From positions 70,813,168 to 70,877,167 of the forward strand of contig OX235270.1 in NCBI GenBank assembly GCA_944472135.2: a DNA stretch of 64,000 nucleotides, written 5' to 3'. Source of the DNA: Trichobilharzia regenti. Taxonomy: Eukaryota > Platyhelminthes > Trematoda > Strigeidida > Schistosomatidae. Below are positions 10,381 through 22,182 of the stretch, in pieces; the stretch's first letter is position 1; each line of letters opens with the position of its first letter. The notes under the pieces are model-generated. The model saw only the letters and a program-made list of their open reading frames with translations. It had not been told where the DNA came from and searched no databases. The position numbers and the translations under genes were made by a program.

Positions 10381-12639
10381 TTATTACAATTATACATTTT
10401 ACGGCATACATAAATTTGGACTCTAATCTATTAACAATCTATTCGCATACGACTTTTGGAATTCTGATCTAAATGATTCGATGTTACTCTCTTTTTAAAG
10501 ACACCTAATGTTGTCAGTAACAATCATTCCGTCATTATAATGAATGTATAACTGTAGAACTTGATGATAAATTTACCTAAGAGAATATTCCTTGTTCAAT
10601 AATCAATCCTTCGAAGTTCCAAATGGGTATCTTTCATCAACAAAATCCTTTTATAATTCAAATTAAAACAAAACAATAGGTGAGAAGTATGATCAGTACT
10701 GGAATGCCATAACCCTTATTTTCGATTACATTTTAACCGAAATTAAACTCAGAAATAAACACTTAAAAATGAAGAGATTGTACAAAATGCGCTCAATTTT
10801 TCGAAAGCATGTTTTATACACTAAACTCAACTTATTTCATGTCCTAGTGATTTTTAAAAGAATTACATGAGAACAAATGTCATTCAGAAGATCATTTACA
10901 AATGTAGGATAACAGAGAGAAACTCTGGAAAAAAAAGTCGAGTAGAGCATTACCAGTGATGACTGTGGTGAAATGATTACCTAGTTAAGCAGCTGTTCTC
11001 ATCACGAGCCACTAATGTGAATGTGGCTCTAATCCTGGTTTTCATCTCGTGTATGACATCAATAGTAGTCTGCTTGTTTAATAATATTCTAGATAATTTC
11101 AGCATGGGAAAAGAAAATTTACAGACACAAAGAATATAGACACAAATATAGAAGGTTTAAAATAAAGTAGATGACAATCGTTTCGATAGGGTAACTTTAA
11201 TATAATGTTTCTATTTACTTCCATTTATTGCCTGTTATTATCTAAACAGATTGACTCCATCGGCGGGAACGTTTATCATTAATCTGCTGTATGACAGCAG
11301 ATGCAGATGTACTACCAATAGCATATCCTCAGTACCTCACTACATTACATAAGTAGCAGTAATTATATATCGACGTATATACTAAATATCGGTGTCTGAT
11401 AGGTTGCACCTAATAGACATGCAATCAGCTAGTTTATATTCTTTGGCAACCAAAGATTTACTTGAAGTTTAATCAACAATTCTTAGTAGACAAAATGTTC
11501 AATAACTATCTTTCTGATGTGAACTCTGATGACTTTTGTGATTTACAAACTTATATACTTTATAATGGTATAACTCGGATACTCACAGGGTTTTTCTAAA
11601 CACAGCGAACTTCGTAAACTCCGTACTACAAGAAATAATAAAAAAAAATAGTTTTTGCATACTTAAGAAATTATATGCCGAAAAACAGTCACAGCTGTTC
11701 ATCATGCTAGACTATACAAAAATCCACTCTTCTTCGATTAGATACTTAAAGTTAAGTAACCTACGTTGGTGGTTCCAGACTATTTAGGTGTTCAAAACAA
11801 GTTAAATATCATAAATATTTTATTGTTTTACTAAATGAATAGTTAGTGGTGAATACATGTTTCTATAATGCACCTAACTTAGAAATTATCAATTCTGTTG
11901 GGCAAATAAACAAAATGAATCTTTTATCCGACATGGGTTATCCTGTGTATTTTGCCTACTATGTAAATATTATTTTGACTTACACAGACAATAAAAAAGA
12001 ATTATTATGCAGATTTCGTGAAGGCAATCCTTAGATTATATTTGTGCAACCTTGTCTACCTTACTGGTTTGAGCACACTTCATTTATTACGCTAGTTTGT
12101 TTTTATTCAAAAGTGAGGATTCTTTAACCTTTAGTTCTGCATTAAGTAATAATGTTGCTAAAAAAGTAAAATAAGATGAAATAATGTGGCTGTCTAAATA
12201 GGATACGACAAGGGCCTGTTACTTCATAAAACTAATATGAGAATCAGTCTGTTCTAGTGAATCTATCAGTGTATGTTGAAGAAGATGCTTCTCTTCTTTA
12301 AAAATCTTTAAAATAGAAAGGATGAAGAGTGATTACACGTGTGAAAACAAAATTCCACATTCGACTGATAAGTTATTAGGTGTTTTCCTAACTCCTTCTT
12401 TTCATATTTTGAGATTTAATTAAGTTATAGTTGACTTTGTATTTATTCATAAATGCATATGGTCTTATGTTCTTGTTTCTTGTCTTTTGTGATAACAGAC
12501 AGGTAGGAAGAGAGAGAATTGATTACTATAACATACCAGTTAGCCGTTAGACAAACGAATTTCAACATGGCATTTGCAAAGTTACTGCCCATCAACAGCT
12601 GCTTTCGCTAGCTACATGGCCGGCTGGAGAGGAAGAGTC
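10381..12639. other. Long AT-rich sequence, nothing recognised
   Basis: No gene, repeat family or RNA was recognised. Short frames such as the one at 11846-12034 lack any motif. Confidence 0.45.
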
Positions 12640-12875
12640 AGCAATAAAAAAAAATTCTGGAAATGAACTAATGAAAAGCCTATTGCTCATTAAATATGCC
12701 GAAGAATATGGAGATGGACCATGCACATGCTGAGGAGACCGTCAAATGACATCCTTCGCCAGGCCATCACCTCAGTGGAACCCGACTGGGAAGTGATGGG
12801 TCAAGTGACATGGAGGAGATCGTGTGAGGAGGAGATTTGGAACCAAGGGCAATCGTTCCACTCAAGGGAACAGTT
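12640..12875 (+). mobile_element. RTE retrotransposon 3' fragment
   Basis: Decayed match to the C-terminal coding part of the RTE at 20.95-21.2 kb: a tggagatgga..catgctgaggagaccgtcaa block, a gccatc..gtggaaccc block, then tggaggagatcgtgtgagga. The RT domain and 3' tail are absent. Confidence 0.65.
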
Positions 12876-13054
12876 ATTATGAAATAAGTGTAATGGTCTT
12901 ATGTCATGTGGACAATAAAAAGAAGAATATTCAAGTGTTGGTTTGCAGAGATTTCATTGGTTTCAGGATTTCATCATGGGAGTTCGTGACCAGTGAAGTA
13001 CAGCAGGTCGGGTGTGCAGACAAATACTCACCACCGATGACATTTGCTAGTGGT

Positions 13055-13275
13055 CGCGCCATATGAACTGGTAGAAGTTGAAATTCATGATCCTAGTGAC
13101 TTAATGGTCTACGAGCTCGCCTTGTAACCATAAGGTCCCAGGTCAGAACCTCAGTGGTGGTTGCGTACTATTGAAGAGTCCCGAAACAGCTGTCCAGTAC
13201 TCCAGGTTTTCTAATGGTCCTCTAACCGGTGTGAGTTCCTCATGAAATCCTGAAACACAAAATGTAAACTAGAGG
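13055..13275 (+). repeat. SINE-like element, family C copy 2
   Basis: Order: actggtagaagtt, a tRNA-like segment (cttaatggtctacgagctc, then an aacctcagtgg remnant of the B box), ctgtccagtactcc, and the family C end catgaaatcctgaaac. Moderately diverged. Confidence 0.65.
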
Positions 13276-13849
13276 AGGCTATGGATACATACTGCAGAGA
13301 CTTTCTAAACCAGTATGAATTAGCTATCCAGTAGATCGTGGATTTCACTAGGACTTAAACTGATTTCAGTTGGTAACGAAACTTACCTTGTAATATTTCT
13401 GATCGAGTAAAATAATATAAAATTCACTCAGTTTTGTTTATTTTCTATCATTTGTTTACGAATTTTATAAAATTCTTGGAAATTAGAGTAAAATTTAATT
13501 TAATTTAATTGGAAGAATTTAGGCCGGTAAATCAGGCAAACAGAATGTCAGCTGACTGAAATTGCTTTATTATTAACAATTAATATAAGTTAATTAGTTT
13601 CCCAGAACGATGATTGAAAAGGAAGAGAGTTTAAGAATAAATAGATTAATATTTACTTTTCGTGGAAGACTTAAGCATATATTTGAACTAAGCAACACTA
13701 GAAGGCATAGTTTGATAAGAACACATGTGGTGGATTCACTTTTTCAAATTTTTACACGGCTTTGACAATGACTATAAACGAAGTAATCGACAGGTTGAAT
13801 TAAACAAATAAAAAAACACACAAGAAACACAGCTAGTTTTTCTATTTCA
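13276..13849. other. AT-rich sequence, nothing recognised
   Basis: Contains a short (taatt)-like repeat near 13495-13515; nothing else could be assigned. Confidence 0.4.
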
Positions 13850-14063
13850 TTTCATTGCGTTCCAAGTGGAATACAGATTTACCAAATTGGCCAGTAGCAG
13901 TGGTGTTATGGGATAGGGCTGCTAACCGCACAGTCAACCTCCGCTCTTTATCAAGCCTACTACCCGCAAAACAGGGTTTAAGGAGTGCTTTTACCCAGGG
14001 TTGAACCTCGGGCCACACATGTGACTGGTGAGCATTGAATATCATTGAACCACTGATGCACAT
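13850..14063 (-). mobile_element. SINE-like element, family B copy 2, diverged
   Basis: Read on the minus strand, a tRNA-like head begins near 14062 (gtgcatcagtggttcaatg) with a B-box-like ggttcaaccc. The body and a gttccaagtggaa-type tail follow, with much divergence. Confidence 0.6.
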
Positions 14064-16299
14064 AACTAGTTTAAGGTAAAATCAATCACACTGGAATCAT
14101 TGTAATATTTGCCCACTACTATGTCGAAATATGAGCATTTAAAATACTTTAGTCATATTTCTAAAGATGTTGATCCCTGTACAGTTGATTCTAATATCTC
14201 GCTTATATTCCATCACATATTAATGAGTGACAGTGCAATTAAGGCACATGCTGCAATACATAGTCAACTACTCTATCAACTCAAGGATACTAGCCAATAC
14301 ACAAGTGATTCAGTGAAATGACTCGTTTTAATTGATTTATTATCAAGGTATTCAGTCCTAAATATGCAATTTTAAAGCTTAAAAATATGCATCTTGACAA
14401 AATATTTGTGATTATAACTACAGTTAAACATCGAGTGATAAAATGGTTCACATAATGCATAAATCTTGGAAAGTGGTCTAGAATCGGTACGAATCAAATG
14501 AAGCTGAAACACTACCCAACAAGGTGAGAATTATGTTCAAACAAAACTGCAAATAACAATAATAAATAAGATAAATAAAGGCGACAAGCTAGATAATACC
14601 GGAAAATTATTCAAATTGAAAAATAACGATAATAACAGACGGATTATTAAAGGATGGATATACCAAACGAAATATATAAACACAGCCAAAGTGGAAATGG
14701 GGGGATTATGATAGTTTAGCATAGACGGTTTAGGTTCATGTAAGAAGGAGTGATGGAACTAAACTTCTTCTGTTTACAAAGATTTTTGCTTTTCAATTTC
14801 GAAATCAAAAGCTTCGACAAAACAGATGAGTCCAATACCTAATGCTTTTTGCAGGTAATTTCTCGCCTTATAGATACCTTCAAAGGAAGAGAATGTAGAA
14901 ATAAGATGACTAGTATTGACCTTTATTTGAATTGATGCAAAAGAATGTTCTGGATCAGAAAAAAAGGCGGTAATTGAAGGAAAGACAAAATTAAATTAAA
15001 AATACTCATGCATTATATACACATATATGTATATACGTTTTCCTTGTTCATTCCAGGAATTTAAAAGTACTTATAGCCTAGGTCTAACTATAAAACTCCA
15101 GTGACTGCAGCAATGTAGACTGATATTTTTCTGAAAGAACAGTCATACGAAAAGATTGAAATCAAATCATCTGAAGAAAATTATGCCACCACCACAGAAG
15201 AAATTATTGACTGGATCGCCGCTTAGTGAAAGTAAATAACTTCAAACACTTTCTGTTACATCACTAAACGGTTCTTATACCAGTCGATTTCATAGAAAAC
15301 ATTACAGAGAAAATCTTGTAGGCTGAAGCAATCACCAGCAAAGATGTACGGTTGTCTGTTGCTTTCTCATATGACAACTATTGTGTTTTGTTCAAACAAG
15401 AAGCCAGTGGAATGGCGAAGGGGCGGTGCAAAATAAAATTATTATAAAGTCTTCAGTTAATTGTTGTGATGTTGAAATGGAAACCTACATCGACTGTTTG
15501 TTTTCCAATGTAAAAAGCGTCTTATGCAATGTGAAGAAGGACATTCACTCTTCTTATAACTTAATTTATCCACCTTTATAATATTATTATCTGCCTATAC
15601 ATCATTCTCGATGAATACTTATCACGATAACTTTATATATATATATATATATCAGTGGATTATTTTTATTTACAATTTCATTTATTCATGTGAAGTAATT
15701 TCAGAACTTCCTTTTCACGTGAACTGAACTGATTTTTTCTTCACTGTTATTTCTTGACTGTTTCAAAACCTTGACCTGAATAATATCCATTTTTCCTTTC
15801 CTTTCATTTTTTTTTTATTATTATTGAGTTATGCATTATCTGGCTTTGTGCATGGTTCCCTTTCTTCTTCTTCTTCTTCTCATATTTTTCGTTTTGCTTT
15901 CCTTTTATAATTCTGCCTACCTCATTTCTTCCTTCCTCTTTTTTTTGTTGTTCTTCTTGTGTTTTTCGCTATTGTTATTGTTTTGCTCATCGATGTTGTT
16001 TTCCATTCTAAGCCGATTAGAAGTCACTTTCACATTTGTTTCTCTGTCAATTTCATTAAGATAACAGAAATATAATTGGCTAATAAAGAGTGAGTAATTA
16101 TAGTTCATTTAGTATTAGAGTCATTTAATTCTTCATATAAGAAAATTGTATCTATCAGTGTGCATTTTCACTATTACAGATAATGAAGTCAGTCTAGTAG
16201 ATATAAACTTTTATCCGTAATAAAAGGGAACGAATGATGAGTTAGAATCTAACCTCACCTCATCTGGATGTACTGAAATGTCAGGCTAGTAAGTAATGA
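14064..16299. other. AT-rich sequence with simple repeats
   Basis: Contains a TA run at about 15634-15652 and a pyrimidine-rich stretch with CTT repeats at 15860-15880. No gene supported; open frames in the pyrimidine-rich part are low complexity. Confidence 0.45.
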
Positions 16300-17185
16300 T
16301 TTTGTCTCCAACACACTGTGGGGATTGAGAAGATTAACCAGTGTTGGATCAATAAACAAACTCTAGATTGCATGGATGATTTATATTTCAAGTCTCACAA
16401 ATCAAGAGATTTACAGGTAAAAATAAACAAGTTGGCGGAAGAGAAAGCAAAGACAAGGCTTCAGGTGACCACAGAGGATATAGAGGCGATGAAGACATTC
16501 GGCCACCAGAAACAACAATCATCAATCGCCATGAAAGGTAGAAATCTAAACAAAGTTATCGCTTTCACATATCTGACCTGGGAAGCATCAAATTAACCAT
16601 AGACGGAACATAAGATACTGGCAACACCAGCCAGGTTATAGAAAGAAAGACAGGCTTTCATTATTCTGAAATCAGTGTGGAGTTATACTGCACACAGAAG
16701 ATCTGAAACTGATGTCAATTTAATGCTTCTATATAGTTTAGAAAACTGGCGCGAGGGTGACGTAAATCATTTCTAACGTACTTACTAGCAGACTTTCAGC
16801 AGCAGCAGCAGCTTTATCTCGACACTTAGCACGAGATCGCCATCCAGAAAAGACAAGTAACATGGAACTGTGTCATTGTAGTGAACTAACCGATAACTTA
16901 TATGCAGAAGGCAGTGAGGGTGAATTTGGACTTTCGCTGAACTGACGTTCAAGGAGACCTTGGGATAACATTTCAAGCCAGGCAGTCGAGTAGACTCTGA
17001 ATGGGAAGTGAGGAGATGTGTGTCTGAGGGTGACACAAAGAAGATAGCATGGACGGGAAATGGAAGCATGTCAGCAGTCGTGGTTCCGACTAAAAATAAC
17101 TGCACAGAACACAATGAAACGGAAGTTCTCCACTGAAACCCTGTTTTCCACTCGAGGTGCAAGCAATGAATAATAATGACAACTT
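16300..17185 (+). mobile_element. RTE retrotransposon remnant
   Basis: The frame at 16318-16596 corresponds to the part of the RTE ORF just after the FADD box. It keeps LYFKSHKSRDLQVKINKLAEE, shown here only as far as recognisable, and an MKGRNLNKVIAFTYL-like block. Decayed 3' coding follows, then a tail (ccctgttttccactcgaggt and aataataatg at about 17140-17180). Old, with many breaks. Confidence 0.65.
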
Positions 17186-18124
17186 GTTAGAATAAACTGG
17201 TCATCCTAAAACAGGAAAATAAATGAGCAGTGGTAAGTGGTTGGATTTATCCACATGATCTTGGTAAATACTTGACAAAAGGGTATTTTATCGTTCATGT
17301 GTTACACACTAGTTACTGATAAAGACTAAATTCAGTAGGAGAATAGGTTGATGCGAAGTATAAAGTGAGGTTAAAAAGTCGATGGAGTTAAGAAATGAAT
17401 AGAAAAATATTACAGAATTAATCTTTCAGTCAAAATTCTATCGATATACTCAGGTGTAAATGATGAGTCTAATGGCACTCAGTGTATGGAAGTCACCCAC
17501 TTCAATCACATTAACTGTTTTGGCTGTAAATAACAAAAATAAGGAGGAGTCTACTGTATGATGGGAATAAGAGATAGTTTCAGAAGAAAACTGATGTGAA
17601 GAACCGTGAGCGAAGGTGGAACGAAAACATACATAGTAGAGAAATCCGGACTAATGACCTCCGTATTACTAGCTGGCCACTCTAATATCTGAGGTAGAGG
17701 ACGCAGCTGCTAAAACAAAAAAAACTTTTACGTTCAACTAACAAATGAAAGAAAAGCTACAGTTATTGCTTTAGATTTCACTAATATGTATTTTGATCCA
17801 CTCAGATTCTCTTCAATTACACTAAGGATGACTTGATACAACCGAAAAATATAGCATTCTCCGCTCGACAGATAAAAGCATTTCAGAGACTTCATTCACT
17901 TCAAACTATTGAAAACTTACACCTAAAGACTACTTGACATCATCTGAACTGCCATGAGATGCTTATCTGTTTGTTCTCGAGTACAAATATTAGTTCAGTT
18001 TTCGGTCTATTTCCAAAATAACCTAATTACTGAATTCATTTCTTCCATGGATAAGATAATAATGATAAATACTAAAAAGCCCTGTGTTTTTGAATAGCAA
18101 CCCTAATGTGAAAACATGATTATG
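17186..18124. other. AT-rich sequence, nothing recognised
   Basis: No gene or repeat recognised. Confidence 0.4.
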
Positions 18125-18290
18125 AGCAATAAATTGTACTCAGCATATCCACAACGGAAAACTCAATGAGGCCTTTGGAGTAAACACAGGAGTCAGACAA
18201 GGGTGCTCATTATCACCAGTGATATTCCTAATTGTGGTGTACTGACTGGATTATGCGTCAGATAGTGGGAAACTATGATGAGCGCGCTTT
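18125..18290 (+). mobile_element. RTE reverse-transcriptase fragment
   Basis: Matches the RT segment around GKLTEAFEVRTGVRQG of the RTE at 20.2 kb: a cacaacggaaaactcaatga block, then acaggagtcagacaagggtg, then a gactggattatgcgtcag block. Roughly 150 bp survive. Confidence 0.65.
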
Positions 18291-18689
18291 TCGACTATTA
18301 CGCTACATTTTGGTCATAAATAAAATCTCTTATTACTCTAAAATTTTACGCAAAGTGTTTGCGGAAATTATCACAATTATTAACCTTTCGAACACTGAAT
18401 CCAAAAAATACAATCTTATTGACAGATAATACACATAACTCACTGTTTGGATTTGTGGAATTTTTAAACATAAACACATCTATAATTGTATATATTGTTG
18501 GATTTATATGTTCAAGTTGCTCCAAGTCAGTGAGTTTATGGTTAAGATATCATTTTAGTTAAATGTACTGAACTATATTGCATGTTGCCTTATTGTATAG
18601 TTGTCGTCGCTTTTTGCCCATTTTTCTGTGAACTGTTTCCTTTGTTGATGTTGTTCTCATTGTTTGTCCGTTATTTTCTGATTTTGAGG
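18291..18689. other. Unassigned sequence
   Basis: No assignment between an RTE fragment and the start of the larger RTE copy. Confidence 0.4.
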
Positions 18690-18848
18690 GGAGCAACCCA
18701 AAAAGTTGCTTCTCTCTAAACTTTTACTTAATGTAATCATTCTTTTCTCAGGCGTGAGGCTAGCAACCCCACCCTGTAAACAAAAATTGCTAAAGAAACT
18801 TCAGTATGTGAACCTCCTTGCACCAAGAGAAAAAGTCTGTGTAGGAAC

Positions 18849-20978
18849 ATGGAACGTCCGAACTATGTACGAGACTGGAAAGCTGCCCAGATCGCCAACG
18901 AGATAAAAAGATACGGAATACAAGTGCTGGGAATATGTGAGAGCAGATGGAATGGGAGTGGACTCACCAAATTGTCAACAGGTGAGTCAGTGATCTACTC
19001 CGGTCACCCAGAAGATAACCACACGCACACCGAGGGCGTGGCTATCATGATGTCACCAACGGCAACGAAAGCCCTGATACAATGGGAGGCGATTTCGTCC
19101 AGGATAATGACCGCCAGGTTCAACTTTAAAGGAAGGAAAGTGTCAATCATACAATGTTATGCACCCACAAACAACGCAGACCTCGAGAAGAAAGAAGAAT
19201 TCTACATAGAAATTCTAGGCAGAAAAAAGAGACAGGACAAACAGTGGCTCACTACGGACACTTGGAAACTAATAGAAGAGAGAAGGATGGTGAAACAAAA
19301 GATTATCCAGTGCACCGACGAGCAACAAAAACAGGAGTTGAATGCAAGCTACAATACACTGAACAAAAGAGTGAAGAAAATAGCCAGGGAAGACAAAAGA
19401 AAATATTATGAAACCATGGCAAACGAAGCAGAACAAGCTGCAGGCAAAGGAGACCTCGCCACACTCTACCAAACAACTAGGAACCTTTCGGGCAAACGTT
19501 CGACACAGATTAAGCCAATAAAGGACGACAATGGAAAGTCAATCACCAAAGAGGTGGAACAGAGAAAGCACTGGGTTGAACACTTCAAAAGACTTCTAAA
19601 TCGTCCGCCACCTACAACACGTCCAGCAATACCAACAACGGAAGCAGAACTACCAGTGAACACTGACCCCCCGACGAAATCAGAAGTCCTGAATGCAATC
19701 AAGATGCTTAAAGCTGGGAAAACACCGGGACCAGATGGAATCCCAGCAGAGGCTTTGAAAATAGACCCAGAGACAACAGCGGACTTGATGACACCACTAC
19801 TGGAGAAGGTGTGGAAAGAGGGCAAAGTACCCGAGGATTGGAAGAACAGTTACTTATTCAAACTTCCAAAGAAAGGAGACTTAAGTCAATGTAAAAACTG
19901 GCGTGGAATTATGCTTCTGTCCATTCCAAGCAAGATACTAAGTCGCATCATCCTGGAGAGAATCAAACAAGCCCTAGATGAAAAACTTCGTCCGGAACAG
20001 GCTGGATTCAGGAGAAACAAATCATGTATTGATCAAATCGCCACTCTACGGATCATCATTGAACAAAGCTTGGAATGGCAGTCACCTCTCTATCTCAACT
20101 TCATCGACTTTGAAAAGGCCTTCGACAGCGTCGATCGAGAGGTCATTTGGAAACTACTTCGCTACTACGGGGTCCCATCGACAATTATACACCTCATCCA
20201 ACAGTTATACGACAATGCTGCATGCCAAGTAATCCACAACGGGAAACTTACGGAAGCCTTCGAAGTGAGGACGGGAGTGAGGCAAGGCTGTCTACTATCA
20301 CCAATGATCTTCCTGATTGCAATTGATTGGATAATGCGACAGACAACGGCAACCAACGAGGGAACAGGCATAAAATGGACTGACACAAAAGACTTGGAGG
20401 ATCTGGATTTCGCCGATGATATATGTCTGATTTCCCATAAACTGGAAGATATGCAAGTGAAAAGTAACAAGTTGGCAGAAGAAGCATCAAAGATAGGACT
20501 TCACGTGAACATAGATAAAACAGAGATAATGAAGATTCCTAGCCAACATCAACAGAAACAACAACAACAGACAACAATCAGCATAAGTGGGAGGAACCTG
20601 AAAGAAACAACCTCCTTCACCTACCTGGGAAGCATCGTCTCAACTACAGGCGGAACTGACGAGGACATCAAAGCCAGAATCGGAAAAGCAAGACAAGCTT
20701 TCATTACTCTCAAATCTGTGTGGAGGTCAACAGCACTCAGCATCAAAAATAAGATCCGGATTTTCAACTCCAATGTGAAGTCAGTGCTACTATACGGATC
20801 AGAGACTTGGCGAGTCATGAAGAGCATCTCAAACAAACTTCAGACCTTCATTAACAGTTGTCTTCGCTCAATACTCAAGATCAGATGGCCCAGAAAAGAT
20901 CAGAAACAGGGATCTCTGGAAATGAGCGAACCAACCCAGCAGGAACCGATTGTGAAACAGGTAGTCAGGAAGAAATGA
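18849..20978 (+). CDS. RTE-like endonuclease/reverse transcriptase ORF, partly deleted (709 codons)
   Basis: A retrotransposon protein that would nick the target and reverse-transcribe its own RNA there. Residues 10-120 hold the N-terminal half of the APE-type endonuclease (ICESRWNG at 29-36, YAPTN at 104-108). The expected GDFNA and SDH parts are missing and the frame jumps to KKRQDKQWLTTDTW (126-139). RT covers about 285-530: GPDGIPAEAL, FIDFEKAFDSVD (418-429), TGVRQGCLLSP (475-485) and the catalytic FADD (521-524). The later LLYGSETW and RWP blocks fit RTE C-termini. The true beginning (GTWNVRTMYETGKL) lies in another frame at 18840-18890, so the 18849 start is artificial. RT looks intact, endonuclease does not. 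Confidence 0.85.
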   Translation: MERPNYVRDWKAAQIANEIKRYGIQVLGICESRWNGSGLTKLSTGESVIYSGHPEDNHTHTEGVAIMMSPTATKALIQWEAISSRIMTARFNFKGRKVSIIQCYAPTNNADLEKKEEFYIEILGRKKRQDKQWLTTDTWKLIEERRMVKQKIIQCTDEQQKQELNASYNTLNKRVKKIAREDKRKYYETMANEAEQAAGKGDLATLYQTTRNLSGKRSTQIKPIKDDNGKSITKEVEQRKHWVEHFKRLLNRPPPTTRPAIPTTEAELPVNTDPPTKSEVLNAIKMLKAGKTPGPDGIPAEALKIDPETTADLMTPLLEKVWKEGKVPEDWKNSYLFKLPKKGDLSQCKNWRGIMLLSIPSKILSRIILERIKQALDEKLRPEQAGFRRNKSCIDQIATLRIIIEQSLEWQSPLYLNFIDFEKAFDSVDREVIWKLLRYYGVPSTIIHLIQQLYDNAACQVIHNGKLTEAFEVRTGVRQGCLLSPMIFLIAIDWIMRQTTATNEGTGIKWTDTKDLEDLDFADDICLISHKLEDMQVKSNKLAEEASKIGLHVNIDKTEIMKIPSQHQQKQQQQTTISISGRNLKETTSFTYLGSIVSTTGGTDEDIKARIGKARQAFITLKSVWRSTALSIKNKIRIFNSNVKSVLLYGSETWRVMKSISNKLQTFINSCLRSILKIRWPRKDQKQGSLEMSEPTQQEPIVKQVVRKK

Positions 20979-21258
20979 AGATGGATTGGCTGGCCATACG
21001 CTGAGGAAACGATCAAGTGACATCACTAGACAAGCCATCGCTCGAGTGAAACCAGGCCGAAAGGGAAGCGGGCGGCGAGTTGGTCGTCAGTGCCAGGGTG
21101 GGGTGACTTGGAGGAGGTCATGTGAAGAGGAGATGAAAGCGTGTGGGCAGACTTGGAGCGGGCTGAGAAAGTTGGCAGAAAGCCGAAGGCAATGGAGACT
21201 TGGGCAGCTGAAGCCCTATGTTCCTCTAGGAACTAAAGGATACAATAATAATAAATAA
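20979..21258 (+). pseudogene. RTE ORF C-terminal end, out of frame
   Basis: After the stop at 20976, the continuation RWIGWPYAEE runs to another stop near 21018. A neighbouring frame (20986-21258) carries the expected GHTLRKRSSDITRQ region to the 3' end. The frame break at ggctggccatacgc recurs in the copies at 28.29 and 41.03 kb. Confidence 0.7.
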
Positions 21259-21262
21259 TAAC

Positions 21263-22182
21263 AGTGGGAAACGAGAAGACAGGGATATCCTGGACCGACG
21301 TGAGGAACCTAGAAGACCTGGATTCCGCGCGTGGATGATTTATGTTTGATGTCACACAAAATCGAAGACTTACAAGCGAAAACCGACAAACTGGTCGAAG
21401 AAGCAGGTAGTGAAGACATGACTCCAGATGAACATTGACAAGACGGAGGTGATGAAAATAACCAACCACCAACAACAACAGCAACATCCAGCGCCAATCA
21501 CCACCAACGAGAAGAATTTGAGAGAGATGACTTCATTCATTTATCTAGGGAGCATTGTTTCAACTACAGGAAGTCAGAACGAACAAGGATGTCAAATCGA
21601 GCGAGAATCGGGGAAGGGGACGAGAAACATATTCATCGACCTGAAACAACCAATCTGGAAATCTTCGTCACTCAGCATCAACAACAAAATTCAGTCGGAT
21701 TTTCAATACAAACGTCAAGTCAGTCAGTTCTTCTATACGGATCAGAAACTTGGCGGGTAACAAAGAATATTTCCAAAAGGTTGCAGACCTTTATTAACAA
21801 CTGTCTTCGCTCTATACTGAAGATCAGATGGCCAGGCCGGAAAGAATCACCAACAAGAAACTATGGGAACGAACAAAACAAGAACCAGTCGCCCAACAAA
21901 TATGCAGGAGAAAGTGGAGATGGATTGGACACTCGCTGGGGAGACGGCTGGGTGAAATCACGCGTCAGGCCATTTCCTGAGTGGAACTGGAAAGGGAAGC
22001 GGCGGCGAGTGGGACGTCAGTGCAAGGGTGACATGGAGGAGATCATATGAAAAGCAGTTGGAACAGTATGGACTAACATGGACGCAGGTGAAAAGTACAG
22101 CAGAAGGAAGACAGAAGCAAGTGGAGACGTGCAGTTGAAGCCCTTTGTTCCACTAGGAACCCAAGGGAACAATAATAATAAT
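21263..22182 (+). mobile_element. RTE-like element, copy R2, 5'-truncated and broken
   Basis: Begins in the RT domain just before a decayed FADD box (gattccgcgcgtggatgattt, near 21320). It continues through NIDKTEVMKI (21430), FIYLGSIVSTTGS, LLYGSETW (near 21735), the RWP region and the tail gttccactaggaac with (AAT)n at about 22150-22182. Many frame changes. It lies directly after R1, in the same orientation, and is a more distant subfamily. Confidence 0.8.

Larger units (their letters stand above)
18690..21262 (+). mobile_element. RTE-like non-LTR retrotransposon, copy R1 (longest ORF)
   Basis: Best preserved non-LTR element in the window. Order: 5' region with gaggctagcaaccccaccc and an agaaacttcag block (18740-18805), endonuclease start, reverse transcriptase, C-terminal region and a 3' end at about 21215-21260 with a gttcctctaggaac hairpin followed by an (ATA)n tail. 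A frameshift near 18887, an internal endonuclease deletion, a stop at 20976-20978 and a C-terminal frame change show it is not autonomous. Confidence 0.9.

Noticed and set aside
15831..16064. 77-codon Leu/Phe/Ser-rich frame resembling a membrane segment
   Set aside because: Translation of a CTT/TTC-rich simple-sequence tract.
19269..20490. Several minus-strand frames of 67-119 codons
   Set aside because: Shadows of the RTE reverse-transcriptase ORF on the plus strand.
20656..20680. CTGACGAGGACATC in the RTE ORFs (also 27954 and 40684)
   Set aside because: Part of the coding sequence TDEDIKARI with no GAAA or stems.
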